A DNA stretch of 55,337 nt from an uncultured Lachnospiraceae bacterium (GTDB lineage: Bacteria; Bacillota; Clostridia; Lachnospirales; Lachnospiraceae). Positions 31,857 to 40,486 of this stretch are shown here, piece after piece (the stretch's first letter is position 1; every line of letters begins with the position of its first letter). The stretch covers positions 1-55,337 of the forward strand of contig CAJURT010000025.1 in NCBI GenBank assembly GCA_910588875.1, written 5' to 3'. The position numbers and the translations under genes are program-made. The notes below the pieces were generated by a model. It saw only the letters and a list, made by a program, of their open reading frames with translations, ran no database searches and was not told the origin of the DNA.

Positions 31857-32914
31857 TGCCAAACGTATTAAGCATTTTTTCCGGCGGCGGCGGAATAGAC
31901 TGTGGGTTTAAAGAGGCAGGCTTTGATATATGCTTTTCCACGGACTTTTGGAAGCCTGCCTGTGACACCCTGGAAAAAAACAAAGTGGGGAAATTGGTGG
32001 TCTGTGACGATATCAGGAACATTGATTATGATAAATCTCTTGCTGAGATCGGTATGAAAAAATCGGATATAGATGTGCTCGTGGGGGGGCCTCCATGCCC
32101 TGCCTATTCAAAATCAAGATTTTACAGGACGGAGAAGAAAAGGGCGCTGGAGGATGAAAATTCCTTTACATTATACGAGTATTTCAGGGCTTTGGATGAA
32201 ATAAGGCCTAAGGTGTTCTTTTTTGAGAATGTATTCGGTTTTGTATACAAACCTCATCAGGCGGCGTTTGACCTTCTTAAAGAACGGGTTGATAAGTATG
32301 GATACGAGATCACCTATAAGGTCGTAAATACAGCGAATTATGGCGTTCCTCAGATGAGGGAACGCTTTATCTGTGTTGGGATTAAACGTGGGGAGGGGGA
32401 ACCCTTTGCCTTTCCCGAGGAAACCCATTACGATCCTGAAAAGGTTCCGGAAGAAAAGCGAGGAAAAAAGGCTCCTTGGGTGACATGCGGCGATGTGATC
32501 GGTGATTTGGACTATGATTTGCCGGAAGATGCCGAAATGCAGGCCGGGTCAAAGCATAAAGACTTGTTAAAACTGGTTCCGCCCGGCGACAATTATCTTT
32601 ATTTCACCGCAGAAAGGGGATATCCTAATCCGATATTTAAGTGGAGGTCACGGTATTGGTCCTTTCTGCTGAAGCTGTCCCCCAACAGGCCCTCATGGAC
32701 CATACAGGCAAGCTTCTCAAATAATATGGGGCCGTTTCATTGGAAGAACAGGTTCCTCAGGATAAACGAGATTAAAAGATTACAGACATTTGATGACAAT
32801 TACGAACTGTGCGGGGACTTCCGTGATCAGTGGAGACAGATTGGCAATGCAGTTCCCGTGAAGATGGTAAGCATAGTGGCGGATGCGATTATGGAACAAT
32901 ATTTCAAGGAGTGA
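31856..32914 (+). CDS. C5-cytosine DNA methyltransferase 2 of a tandem pair
   Basis: A 352-residue second C5 methyltransferase. Motif I is SIFSGGGGID, motif IV GGPPCPAYS (usual PPCQ-x-FS; the catalytic cysteine is kept), motif VI FFFENV, motif VIII QMRERF, motif X QIGNAVP. Its C-terminal half is clearly homologous to that of the first enzyme: both have PPG-x-NY, GYPNP, FLLKLSPN-x-PSWT and GPFHW. The two are therefore paralogues with diverged parts. The start codon overlaps the upstream stop (TAATG), which means coupled translation. A pair of such enzymes often methylates the two strands of an asymmetric site; that is inference. Confidence 0.92.
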   Translation: MPNVLSIFSGGGGIDCGFKEAGFDICFSTDFWKPACDTLEKNKVGKLVVCDDIRNIDYDKSLAEIGMKKSDIDVLVGGPPCPAYSKSRFYRTEKKRALEDENSFTLYEYFRALDEIRPKVFFFENVFGFVYKPHQAAFDLLKERVDKYGYEITYKVVNTANYGVPQMRERFICVGIKRGEGEPFAFPEETHYDPEKVPEEKRGKKAPWVTCGDVIGDLDYDLPEDAEMQAGSKHKDLLKLVPPGDNYLYFTAERGYPNPIFKWRSRYWSFLLKLSPNRPSWTIQASFSNNMGPFHWKNRFLRINEIKRLQTFDDNYELCGDFRDQWRQIGNAVPVKMVSIVADAIMEQYFKE

Positions 32915-33014
32915 TTACCGGACATACCGACACAGCAGCCGGGGAGGGGGAAGTGGTGCCTGGCGCATATTCCAATTCCAATAACCTTCATTCCAATAAC
33001 CTCGGAAAAAACGC

Positions 33015-33043
33015 TTGTCATTTCCCCCAATCTATGCTAAACT
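33015..33043 (+). promoter_or_regulatory. secG promoter
   Basis: TTGTCA 33015-33020 and TAAACT 33038-33043, spacer 17 bases, 32 bases before the secG start. secG therefore has its own promoter despite the island upstream. Confidence 0.75.
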
Positions 33044-33075
33044 GATCTTGTTTGACTATTAGGAGGTGCATGGAT

Positions 33076-33303
33076 ATGCTGAAAGTGATTTTGTCGGTGA
33101 TTTTCGCGCTTATTTGCCTGGCGTTAATTGTGATTATCTTACTTCAGGAGGGGAAGTCTGCAGGCCTTGGCTCCATCAGCGGTATGGCTGACAGCTATTG
33201 GGGCAAGAATAAGGGGCGTTCCATGGAGGGAACCCTGGAAAAGTTTACGAAGGCAGCTGCAGTTTTGTTCATGGTACTGGCTCTGGTTCTGAATATGCTT
33301 TGA
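33076..33303 (+). CDS. secG: Protein translocase subunit SecG
   Basis: A 75-residue membrane protein with two helices, about 3-22 and 52-73, and between them the conserved SecG loop LLQEGKSAGLGSISG. It assists the SecYEG channel during protein export. AGGAGGTG at 33060-33067 is eight bases before ATG 33076, which is better than ATG 33070. A terminator lies between it and rnr. Confidence 0.93.
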   Translation: MLKVILSVIFALICLALIVIILLQEGKSAGLGSISGMADSYWGKNKGRSMEGTLEKFTKAAAVLFMVLALVLNML

Positions 33304-33357
33304 GGTATAGGCGGCAAGGGCAAAGGGAAGTTGGTTTTCCTGTTACGGTAAGATGAG

Positions 33358-33384
33358 GCACTCTTGATGAAAGGGTGCTTTTTC
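33358..33384 (+). terminator. Short terminator or attenuator between secG and rnr
   Basis: GCACTC 33358-33363 pairs with GGGTGC 33373-33378 (one G-U) and is followed by five T residues. It is short, so read-through into rnr is likely. Confidence 0.6.
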
Positions 33385-33424
33385 TGTTTCCTGCAACAGG
33401 GCGGAAGATGAGAGAGGTGACATT

Positions 33425-35602
33425 ATGGAGAATTTGATGAAGGAAAGGAAGCAGCAGCTGCTTTCCGTAATCGGCAGCCCATCCTATGTGCCGATGAAGC
33501 TGAAGGAACTGGCAATCCTGCTGGATGTGCCCAGGGAGAGGCGGGAAGAACTGGAGGAGGTACTGGAGGCGCTGGTTTCTGAGGGAAAGCTGGCCTTGTC
33601 GAAGAAAGGGAAGTACAGTATCCCCCAGGTGTCTGTGCTGGCAGGGGTATTTTCCGGAACCACGAAAGGCTATGGGTTTGTGGCGGTAACGGGACAGGAG
33701 CAGGATGTATTTATCCCTGCTGGCAGGACCGGGGGCGCCATGCACGGCGACCGGGTACAGGTGAGCGTGGAGCCAGGGCAGCAGGGCAGGCGGGCCGAGG
33801 GAAGGGTGACCCGGGTGCTGGAGCGGGTGAACCAGACCGTGGTGGGCTATTACCAGAAGAGCCAGAACTATGGCTTTGTGGTGCCGGATAACCGGAAGCT
33901 GGGAAAGGACATTTTTATCCCCCAGGGCAAGGATATGGGGGAAATGGCCGGGCACAAGGTGGTGGCCAGGATTACCGATTATGGCAGTGAAGGCAAAGGG
34001 GCAGACGGCACCGGCGGCAAAAGCCCGGAGGGGGTTGTCACCGAGATTTTAGGCCATGCCAATGACCCGGGGGTGGATATCCTGTCATTGGTGAGGGCGT
34101 ATGATTTGCCGGAGGGTTTTCCGGAGCCGGTGATGCGCCAGGCGGCGCGGATACAGGATGTGGTGTCAGCGGAGGAAAAGGAAGGAAGGCTGGATCTGCG
34201 GGAGTGGCAGACCGTAACCATTGACGGGGAGGATGCCAAGGATCTGGATGACGCTATCACTCTGAGCCGGGAAAAGTTTGGCTACCGGCTGGGAGTCCAT
34301 ATTGCGGATGTCACCCATTATGTGACGGAGGAGAGTTTGCTGGACGGGGAGGCTTTTAAGCGGGGCACCAGTGTTTACCTGGTGGATCGGGTGATCCCGA
34401 TGCTGCCGCATAAGCTGTCGAATGGAATCTGTTCTTTGAATGCAGGGGAAGACCGCCTGGCATTAAGCTGCCTGATGGATATTGACCCACAGGGAAGGGT
34501 GATCGGCCATGAGATTGCGGAGACGGTGATCCGTGTTGACCGGCGCATGACCTACACGGCAGTCAACAGGATTGTCACTGACCGGGATCCGGCTGCCATG
34601 GAGGAGTACTCCGGCTTTGTGGAAATGTTCGGACAGATGAAGGAACTGGCAGACATCCTGCGGGGGAAACGCAAGGAGCGGGGGGCGATTGACTTTGATT
34701 TCCCGGAGACGAAGATTGTGCTGGATACGGAGGGGGTTCCCCTGGAGGTGAAGCCCTATGAGCGAAATGCGGCCACAAGGATGATCGAAGACTTTATGCT
34801 GCTGGCGAATGAGACCATTGCGGAGGACTATTTCTGGCAGGAAATTCCGTTTCTGTACCGCACCCATGACAACCCGGATCCGGAGAAGATGAGGCGCTTG
34901 GGAGTGTTTATCCATAATTTCGGCTATGCCATCCATTTCCAGAACGGGGAGGTTCACCCCAAGGAACTGCAGAAGCTGCTGGCCAGGATTGAGGGGAGCG
35001 AGGAGGAGGCTTTGATCAGCCGCCTGACCCTGCGTTCCATGAAGCAGGCAAAGTATACTCCTATGTGCAGCGGACATTTTGGCCTGGCGGCCCGGTATTA
35101 TACCCATTTTACTTCTCCGATCCGTCGATATCCGGATCTGCAGATCCACCGGATTATCAAAGAAAATCTCCATGGCGGCTTGACAGAAGAGAGGATTGCC
35201 CATTATCATAAGATCATGACCGGGGTTGCGGTGCAGTGCTCTGCCACGGAACGGCGGGCAGAGGAAGCAGAACGGGAAACGGTGAAACTCAAGAAATGTG
35301 AGTATATGGAAAAACGGGTCGGTGAAGTGTTTGAGGGGGTGATTTCCGGGGTTACCAACCATGGGTTTTATGTGGAATTGCCCAATACGGTGGAAGGGAT
35401 GGTTTCGGTCAATGAACTGCACGGAGATTTTTATGTGTTCCATGAGGAAGAGATGGAACTGCGTGGGGAGACCACAGGGAAAACCTACCGCCTGGGGCAA
35501 AAGGTTACCGTTGCCGTGGCAGGGTGTGACCGGGTAAACCGGACAATAGATTTTGTGGTAGCAGGCCAGGGAGGAAAAGAGGACATTGAAGGACAGTATT
35601 AA
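33425..35602 (+). CDS. rnr: Ribonuclease R
   Basis: A 725-residue 3'-5' exoribonuclease that degrades structured RNA and, with tmRNA/SmpB, defective mRNA. Domains: an N-terminal helix-turn-helix (about 20-70), two cold-shock domains (about 75-220; TKGYGFVAV, QNYGFVVPD), the RNB catalytic domain (about 260-590) with the metal-binding DGEDAKDLDDAI, and a C-terminal S1 domain (about 640-715; GVISGVTNHGFYVELPNTVE). AGAGAGGTG precedes ATG 33425. The 3' end overlaps the smpB start by 17 bases. Confidence 0.97.
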   Translation: MENLMKERKQQLLSVIGSPSYVPMKLKELAILLDVPRERREELEEVLEALVSEGKLALSKKGKYSIPQVSVLAGVFSGTTKGYGFVAVTGQEQDVFIPAGRTGGAMHGDRVQVSVEPGQQGRRAEGRVTRVLERVNQTVVGYYQKSQNYGFVVPDNRKLGKDIFIPQGKDMGEMAGHKVVARITDYGSEGKGADGTGGKSPEGVVTEILGHANDPGVDILSLVRAYDLPEGFPEPVMRQAARIQDVVSAEEKEGRLDLREWQTVTIDGEDAKDLDDAITLSREKFGYRLGVHIADVTHYVTEESLLDGEAFKRGTSVYLVDRVIPMLPHKLSNGICSLNAGEDRLALSCLMDIDPQGRVIGHEIAETVIRVDRRMTYTAVNRIVTDRDPAAMEEYSGFVEMFGQMKELADILRGKRKERGAIDFDFPETKIVLDTEGVPLEVKPYERNAATRMIEDFMLLANETIAEDYFWQEIPFLYRTHDNPDPEKMRRLGVFIHNFGYAIHFQNGEVHPKELQKLLARIEGSEEEALISRLTLRSMKQAKYTPMCSGHFGLAARYYTHFTSPIRRYPDLQIHRIIKENLHGGLTEERIAHYHKIMTGVAVQCSATERRAEEAERETVKLKKCEYMEKRVGEVFEGVISGVTNHGFYVELPNTVEGMVSVNELHGDFYVFHEEEMELRGETTGKTYRLGQKVTVAVAGCDRVNRTIDFVVAGQGGKEDIEGQY

Positions 35603-36047
35603 GCTGGTTGCCAATAACAAAAAGGCATACCATGATTATTTTATTGACGAGAAGTTTGAATGCGGAATTGAACTTTTTGGGACAGAGGTCAAGTCGGTCC
35701 GCATGGGGAAATGCAGTATCAAGGAGGCATTTGTGCGGATTGAAAAGGGGGAGGTATATGTATTTGGCATGCATGTGAATCCCTATGAGAAGGGCAATAT
35801 TTTCAACAAGGATCCCCTGCGCCCCAAAAAGCTTTTGATGCACCGGTGGGAGATTCATAAGCTGGAGGGGAAGATCCGGGAGAAGGGCCTTGCCCTGGTG
35901 CCTCTGCAGGTGTATTTTAAGGGAAGCCTGGTGAAGGTGGAGATTGGCCTGGCACGGGGCAAAAAGCTTTATGACAAGCGGGCAGACATCGCCAAAAAGG
36001 ATCAGAAGCGGGAAGTGGAACGGGATTACAAGGAAAAACTACGGTAG
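35586..36047 (+). CDS. smpB: SsrA-binding protein SmpB
   Basis: A 153-residue OB-fold protein that delivers tmRNA to stalled ribosomes. Diagnostic segments: NNKKAYHDYFIDEKFECGIE, LFGTEVKSVR, HVNPYEKGN, and the basic C-terminal tail KLYDKRADIAKKDQKREVER. The start is TTG at 35586, inside rnr, with GGGAGG about 12 bases upstream; no ATG fits the family's N-terminus. No tmRNA gene was found in the 140 bases that follow. Confidence 0.95.
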   Translation: MKDSIKLVANNKKAYHDYFIDEKFECGIELFGTEVKSVRMGKCSIKEAFVRIEKGEVYVFGMHVNPYEKGNIFNKDPLRPKKLLMHRWEIHKLEGKIREKGLALVPLQVYFKGSLVKVEIGLARGKKLYDKRADIAKKDQKREVERDYKEKLR

Positions 36048-36088
36048 GGAAACCAGAATAAAATTTGGATCAAATTTACAGGAAAGGG

Positions 36089-36117
36089 TTTTTATTTCTT
36101 TTCTTATGTGGTATAAT
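36089..36117 (+). promoter_or_regulatory. Extended -10 promoter of the Fe/AEP-type ABC operon
   Basis: A perfect TATAAT at 36112-36117 preceded by TGG (extended -10). The -35 candidate TTTTTA is weak. Confidence 0.6.
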
Positions 36118-36191
36118 TGCATAAGCGGTGCCGGGGAGTTTTCCTGGTTTTGGGAACCGCGGCAAGATATTATAGCATAAGGGAGGATCGC

Positions 36192-37382
36192 ATGATGAAG
36201 AAGAGACTGGCGTTACTGTTGGCATGTTCGATGGTGCTTGGGCTGAGCGCCTGCGGCGGAGGCGGCGGGGAGACTACGGCGGCTGCCACCGAGGCGGCTA
36301 CACAGGCTCCGGCAGAGACGGAAGCAGCCAAGGAGGGAGAGGCAAAGGAGACCGAGGCGGAGGCTGCCGGGGAGGCAGGCGGCATGGATGCCTTGATTGA
36401 GGCGGCCAAGGCAGAGGGAGAACTGACGGTGTACGGCTCCTGCGAGGAGGAGTACCTGTCTTTGGCCTGCAAGAATTTTGAGGAACTTTACGGGATCAAG
36501 ACCAAGTTCCAGCGCCTTTCCACATCGGAGGTATATACTAAGATTTCAGAGGAAGCAGGAAAGCCTTCTGCGGATGTCTGGTTTGGGGGCACGACCGATC
36601 CCTACAATGAAGCAGTGGCAGACGGGCTCCTGATGGAGTACGAGGCAGGGAACGCGGTTAACTTAATCAGTGAAGATTATAAGGATCCCACCAATTGCTG
36701 GTACGGCATCTACAAAGGGATCCTGGGCTTCATGGTGAATACGGAAGAACTGGAGCGCCTGAAATTAGAGACTCCGAAGACATGGGACGACCTGACCAAG
36801 GAAGAGTACAAAGGGCTGATCATGCTGTCGAACCCGAATACAGCTGGTACGGCAAAGCTGGTCATCAATACCATGATCCAGATGAAAGGCCATGATGAGG
36901 CCATGGAGTATTTTAAGAAACTGGATCAGAATATCAACCAGTACACCAAGTCCGGTTCCGGCCCCTCCAAGATGGTAGGCCCGGGGGAGTGCGTGATCGG
37001 TATCGGCTTTTTGCATGACGGCATCTACCAGATCCTGCAGGGGTATGACAACATTGAACTGATCGTCCCGGAGGACGGCACCTCCTTCGAGGTGGGCGCT
37101 ACGGCTATCTTCAACGGCTGTGCCCATCCGAATGCCGCCAAGCTGTGGATCGAGTATGCACTGTCCCCGGAGTGTGTGGACCATGCCAAGGAGGCCGGTT
37201 CTTATCAGTTCCTGGTGCTTTCCAACGGCGCCCAGCCGGAGGAGGCCACCCGTTTCGGGCTGGATATGAACAATACCATCGATTATGATTTCGAGGATGC
37301 GAAGGCGAACAGTGCCCAATACGTGGAAGATTTCTTTGCGGCACTGGGAAGCGCTGCAGACAACCGTTTCAAGACGGAGTAG
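36192..37382 (+). CDS. ABC transporter substrate-binding lipoprotein, iron(III)/AEP type
   Basis: A 396-residue lipoprotein with lipobox LSAC, then a long Ala/Glu/Thr-rich tether (about 22-65). The binding domain opens GELTVYGSCEEEYLSLACKN and contains VWFGGTTDPYNEAVADG and GIGFLHDGIYQILQGYDNIE, like FutA/AfuA or PhnS-type proteins. The metal-coordinating tyrosine pair of classic ferric-binding proteins is not obvious, so the ligand could be iron, a polyamine or an organophosphonate. GGGAGG precedes the start; ATG 36195 is equally plausible. A hairpin separates it from the permease gene. Confidence 0.85.
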   Translation: MMKKRLALLLACSMVLGLSACGGGGGETTAAATEAATQAPAETEAAKEGEAKETEAEAAGEAGGMDALIEAAKAEGELTVYGSCEEEYLSLACKNFEELYGIKTKFQRLSTSEVYTKISEEAGKPSADVWFGGTTDPYNEAVADGLLMEYEAGNAVNLISEDYKDPTNCWYGIYKGILGFMVNTEELERLKLETPKTWDDLTKEEYKGLIMLSNPNTAGTAKLVINTMIQMKGHDEAMEYFKKLDQNINQYTKSGSGPSKMVGPGECVIGIGFLHDGIYQILQGYDNIELIVPEDGTSFEVGATAIFNGCAHPNAAKLWIEYALSPECVDHAKEAGSYQFLVLSNGAQPEEATRFGLDMNNTIDYDFEDAKANSAQYVEDFFAALGSAADNRFKTE

Positions 37383-37456
37383 TGCAAAAGCATTCCGGCC
37401 ATGAGGGAAAGAAGAGGTTCAGGGATTTTACAAAAAGTTCCTGGGCAGGCAGATGG

Positions 37457-37493
37457 ATGCTGCGTAGCGTGCCTTGCGCTGCGCAGCATTTTG
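37457..37493 (+). terminator. Hairpin/attenuator between binding-protein and permease genes
   Basis: ATGCTGCGTAGCG 37457-37469 pairs with CGCTGCGCAGCAT 37477-37489 (one G-U), followed by TTTTG. It probably lowers downstream expression relative to the binding protein. Confidence 0.65.
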
Positions 37494-37576
37494 TTTACAT
37501 CCCGGTGTTATAACACAAAAATAGGGTAAGAGGGGTTATCCGGGAGATCATAGAAGAAAGAAAGGGGGCGTAGTTT

Positions 37577-39292
37577 GTGGCTGGAAGGCAAAGTGCGGAT
37601 CTGGAACGAAGGAAATTTTTTTCAGACCCTATACTGATCAGCATGATTGCGGTGCTGCTGGTGTTTTTGGCACTGTTTATTCTGTACCCGCTGCTCATGC
37701 TTTTGGTGGACAGTTTTTTGGAGGAGGGGCATGTGACCCTCGCCGTATTCCAAAGGGTGCTGAGCCTGGAACGGTTTCAGGCAGCATTTAAGAATACCCT
37801 GGTGCTGGGGGTGATTACGGGGCTGGCGTCCACGGCAATCGGTTTGTTGTTTGCCTATGTGGAGGTCTATGTGAAACTGAGGACAAAGGTACTGGAAAAA
37901 TTGTTTGCGGTGGTGTCCATGCTGCCGGTAGTGTCGCCTCCCTTTGTGCTGTCTTTATCCATGATTATGCTGTTTGGGCGCAGCGGTATCATCACCCGCT
38001 CGCTTTTAAAGATTTACGATTCTAATGTCTATGGGCTGAAGGGGATCGCCATTGTACAGACCCTGACCTTTTTCCCGGTGTGCTATCTGATGCTGAAGGG
38101 GCTCTTGAAAAATATTGACCCGTCTTTGGAGGAGGCCACCAGGGATATGGGGGCAACCCGGTGGAAAGTGTTTACCAGTGTGACTTTTCCGCTTCTGCTT
38201 CCTGGGCTGGGCAATGCATTCCTGGTCACTTTTATCGAGTCAGTGGCAGACTTTGCCAATCCTATGCTGATCGGCGGTTCCTATGATACCCTGGCCACCA
38301 CCATTTATCTGCAGGTGACCGGCGCCTACGATTCCACCGGTGCGGCGGCCATGTCGGTGGTACTGCTGTCCCTCACTGTGGTATTGTTTTTGATCCAGAA
38401 GTATTATCTGGAAAAAAAGACGGCGGCAACGCTGACCGGGAAGGCATCCCGGATGCGCATGCTGATTGAGGATAAGAGCGTGACCGTGCCGCTGACAATA
38501 TTCTGTACCCTGGTGGCGGCTTTTGTGGTGCTGATGTATGTGATGGTTCCCTTTGGCGCATTGTTTACCCTTTGGGGCCGGGATTATAGCCTGTCCCTGA
38601 AATGGTTCCAGTATATGCTGCGCACCAGCGGGCTGAAGGCTTTTAAGGATTCCTTTGTGCTTTCGCTGATTGCATCGCCGCTGACTGCATTCCTTTCCAT
38701 GGTCATCGCCTATCTGGTGGTGAAGAAAAGGTTTAAGGGGAAAGGGTTCATCGAGTTCGTGTCCATGCTGGCGATGGCGGTCCCGGGAACTGTGCTGGGG
38801 ATCGGCTATATCCGGGGCTATGCCAACGGCCTGTTCCGGAGCGGGGTGATGAGCGGGCTATATGGGACAGGGCTGATCCTGATAATTGTTTTTATTGTGA
38901 GAAGCCTTCCTACCGGAACCAGGAGCGGGATCTCGGCGCTGCGCCAGATTGACAAATCTATCGAGGAGTCGGCCTATGATATGGGAGCCAATTCGGCCAG
39001 GGTATTTATGACGGTTACGCTGCCGCTTATCAAGGATTCCTTTTTCAGCGGCCTGGTGACAGCCTTTGTGCGCAGCATTACGGCAATCTCGGCCATCATC
39101 TTATTGGTGACGCCGGACTTTTTGCTGATCACCTGCCAGATCAATGAGCAGGCAGAGAAGGGCAATTATGGTGTGGCCTGTGCCTATGCCACAGTGCTGA
39201 TTGCCATTACTTACGGGGCAGTGCTGATTATGAATACCCTGATCCGGTTCTTCGGTGTCAGCAGAAATATCAAGGCAAGGGAGGAAGCATAG
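37577..39292 (+). CDS. ABC transporter permease, fused double domain (FutB/AfuB type)
   Basis: A 571-residue protein with two permease halves, about 12 membrane helices in total. EAA loops are visible in each half: DPSLEEATRDMGATRWKVFT and DKSIEESAYDMGANSARVFM. Such fused permeases are characteristic of iron(III), phosphonate and related importers. GTG 37577 follows AAAGGGGGCG. The stop is immediately followed by the ATPase start, so they are translated together. Confidence 0.9.
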   Translation: MAGRQSADLERRKFFSDPILISMIAVLLVFLALFILYPLLMLLVDSFLEEGHVTLAVFQRVLSLERFQAAFKNTLVLGVITGLASTAIGLLFAYVEVYVKLRTKVLEKLFAVVSMLPVVSPPFVLSLSMIMLFGRSGIITRSLLKIYDSNVYGLKGIAIVQTLTFFPVCYLMLKGLLKNIDPSLEEATRDMGATRWKVFTSVTFPLLLPGLGNAFLVTFIESVADFANPMLIGGSYDTLATTIYLQVTGAYDSTGAAAMSVVLLSLTVVLFLIQKYYLEKKTAATLTGKASRMRMLIEDKSVTVPLTIFCTLVAAFVVLMYVMVPFGALFTLWGRDYSLSLKWFQYMLRTSGLKAFKDSFVLSLIASPLTAFLSMVIAYLVVKKRFKGKGFIEFVSMLAMAVPGTVLGIGYIRGYANGLFRSGVMSGLYGTGLILIIVFIVRSLPTGTRSGISALRQIDKSIEESAYDMGANSARVFMTVTLPLIKDSFFSGLVTAFVRSITAISAIILLVTPDFLLITCQINEQAEKGNYGVACAYATVLIAITYGAVLIMNTLIRFFGVSRNIKAREEA

Positions 39293-40369
39293 ATGGAGAA
39301 AGAGAAAAAGGGAGTGCGGCTGGAGCATATCTCAAAGATATACAAGGATCCCAAGACGGGAAAAGAATTTTATGCGGTGCAGGATACCACCCTGGACATT
39401 GAGGCCGGGACATTTGTGACCCTTTTGGGGCCTTCGGGCTGCGGAAAGACCACAACCCTGCGGATGATTGCCGGGTTTGAGAGCCCGGATGAGGGGGAGA
39501 TTTACCTGGGGGGTGAGGCCATCAACCACTTAACGCCCAACAAGCGGGACACGGCCATGGTATTCCAGAGTTATGCCCTGCTCCCCCATTACAATGTGTT
39601 TGACAATGTGGCCTACGGTTTGAAGATCCGCAAGCTGCCGAAGGAAGAGATCCGGGAACGGGTGATGAATATCTTAAAGCTGGTGGAGATGGAAGGGATG
39701 GAATCCCGGATGACCAATCAGCTTTCCGGCGGGCAGCAGCAGCGTGTGGCACTGGCCCGGGCGCTGGTGCTGGAACCGGGGGTGCTTCTGTTTGACGAGC
39801 CCCTGAGCAACTTAGATGCCAAGCTGCGGGTGTCCATGAGGACGGAGATCCGCAAGATCCAGCAGAAGGTGGGGATCACGGCGGTCTATGTAACCCATGA
39901 CCAGTCGGAGGCCATGAGCATTTCCGACAAAATCATAATTATGAGCAAGGGGAAGGTGGAGCAGATCGGCACCCCCCGGGAGATTTATTACCATCCCAAT
40001 TCCCGGTTTGTGGCAGATTTTATCGGGGAGGCCAATTTTTTGGAGGCCCAGGTACTGTCCGCAGGCGGGGACAAGGCCCAGATCCAGGTGGCAGGCAAGC
40101 AGCTGGTGGTAAGGAATTTTGGCGGCGCCAAGATAGGGGACCGGGCGGCTCTGGTGATCCGGCCGGAAGCTGCTGTTCTGGCGGAGCAGGGATATCTGGA
40201 GGCAACGGTGATGCTGTCTACCTTTATGGGAGCTTACCAGTATTATCAGGTGATGGTAGGGGATATGGAGATCCAGATCACAGACTATAACCCGGTGAAC
40301 CGGAGAGTTTATGAGGTGGGGGAGAAGGCCTTCCTGGACTTTGATTCCCGGGGTGTGTATATTTTGTAG
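39293..40369 (+). CDS. ABC transporter ATP-binding protein (FbpC/PotA type)
   Basis: A 358-residue ATPase with Walker A GPSGCGKTT, the Q loop VFQSYALLPH, signature LSGGQQQRVALARAL, Walker B VLLFDEPLSNLD and H-loop VYVTHDQSEAMS. After residue 240 comes a TOBE-type regulatory domain (NFLEAQVLSAGGD, LVIRPEA). It powers the preceding permease. ATG directly follows the permease stop. Confidence 0.93.
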   Translation: MEKEKKGVRLEHISKIYKDPKTGKEFYAVQDTTLDIEAGTFVTLLGPSGCGKTTTLRMIAGFESPDEGEIYLGGEAINHLTPNKRDTAMVFQSYALLPHYNVFDNVAYGLKIRKLPKEEIRERVMNILKLVEMEGMESRMTNQLSGGQQQRVALARALVLEPGVLLFDEPLSNLDAKLRVSMRTEIRKIQQKVGITAVYVTHDQSEAMSISDKIIIMSKGKVEQIGTPREIYYHPNSRFVADFIGEANFLEAQVLSAGGDKAQIQVAGKQLVVRNFGGAKIGDRAALVIRPEAAVLAEQGYLEATVMLSTFMGAYQYYQVMVGDMEIQITDYNPVNRRVYEVGEKAFLDFDSRGVYIL

Positions 40370-40413
40370 CCGGCACGCCGGGCTATCCGGCATGAAAAAT
40401 TTGCAAGCAGTTC

Positions 40414-40442
40414 TTGATTTTGTCGGATAATGAGATTATAAT
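40414..40442 (+). promoter_or_regulatory. ilvE promoter
   Basis: TTGATT 40414-40419 and TATAAT 40437-40442 with a 17-base spacer, 44 bases before the ilvE start. Confidence 0.85.
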
Positions 40443-40486
40443 GGGTCTCAAAGAATCAGGGACTGACCAGAATGGAGGCAAATTAT

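Noticed and set aside
32915..33014. Restriction endonuclease gene partnering the methyltransferases
   Set aside because: Only 100 bases separate the second methyltransferase from the secG promoter, and no suitable open frame exists on either strand around the pair.
34463..35620. 385-codon minus-strand open frame across rnr
   Set aside because: Shadow of ribonuclease R with no independent support.
36048..36191. tmRNA gene next to smpB
   Set aside because: ssrA is often close to smpB, but neither the tRNA-like ends nor a tag reading frame is present here.
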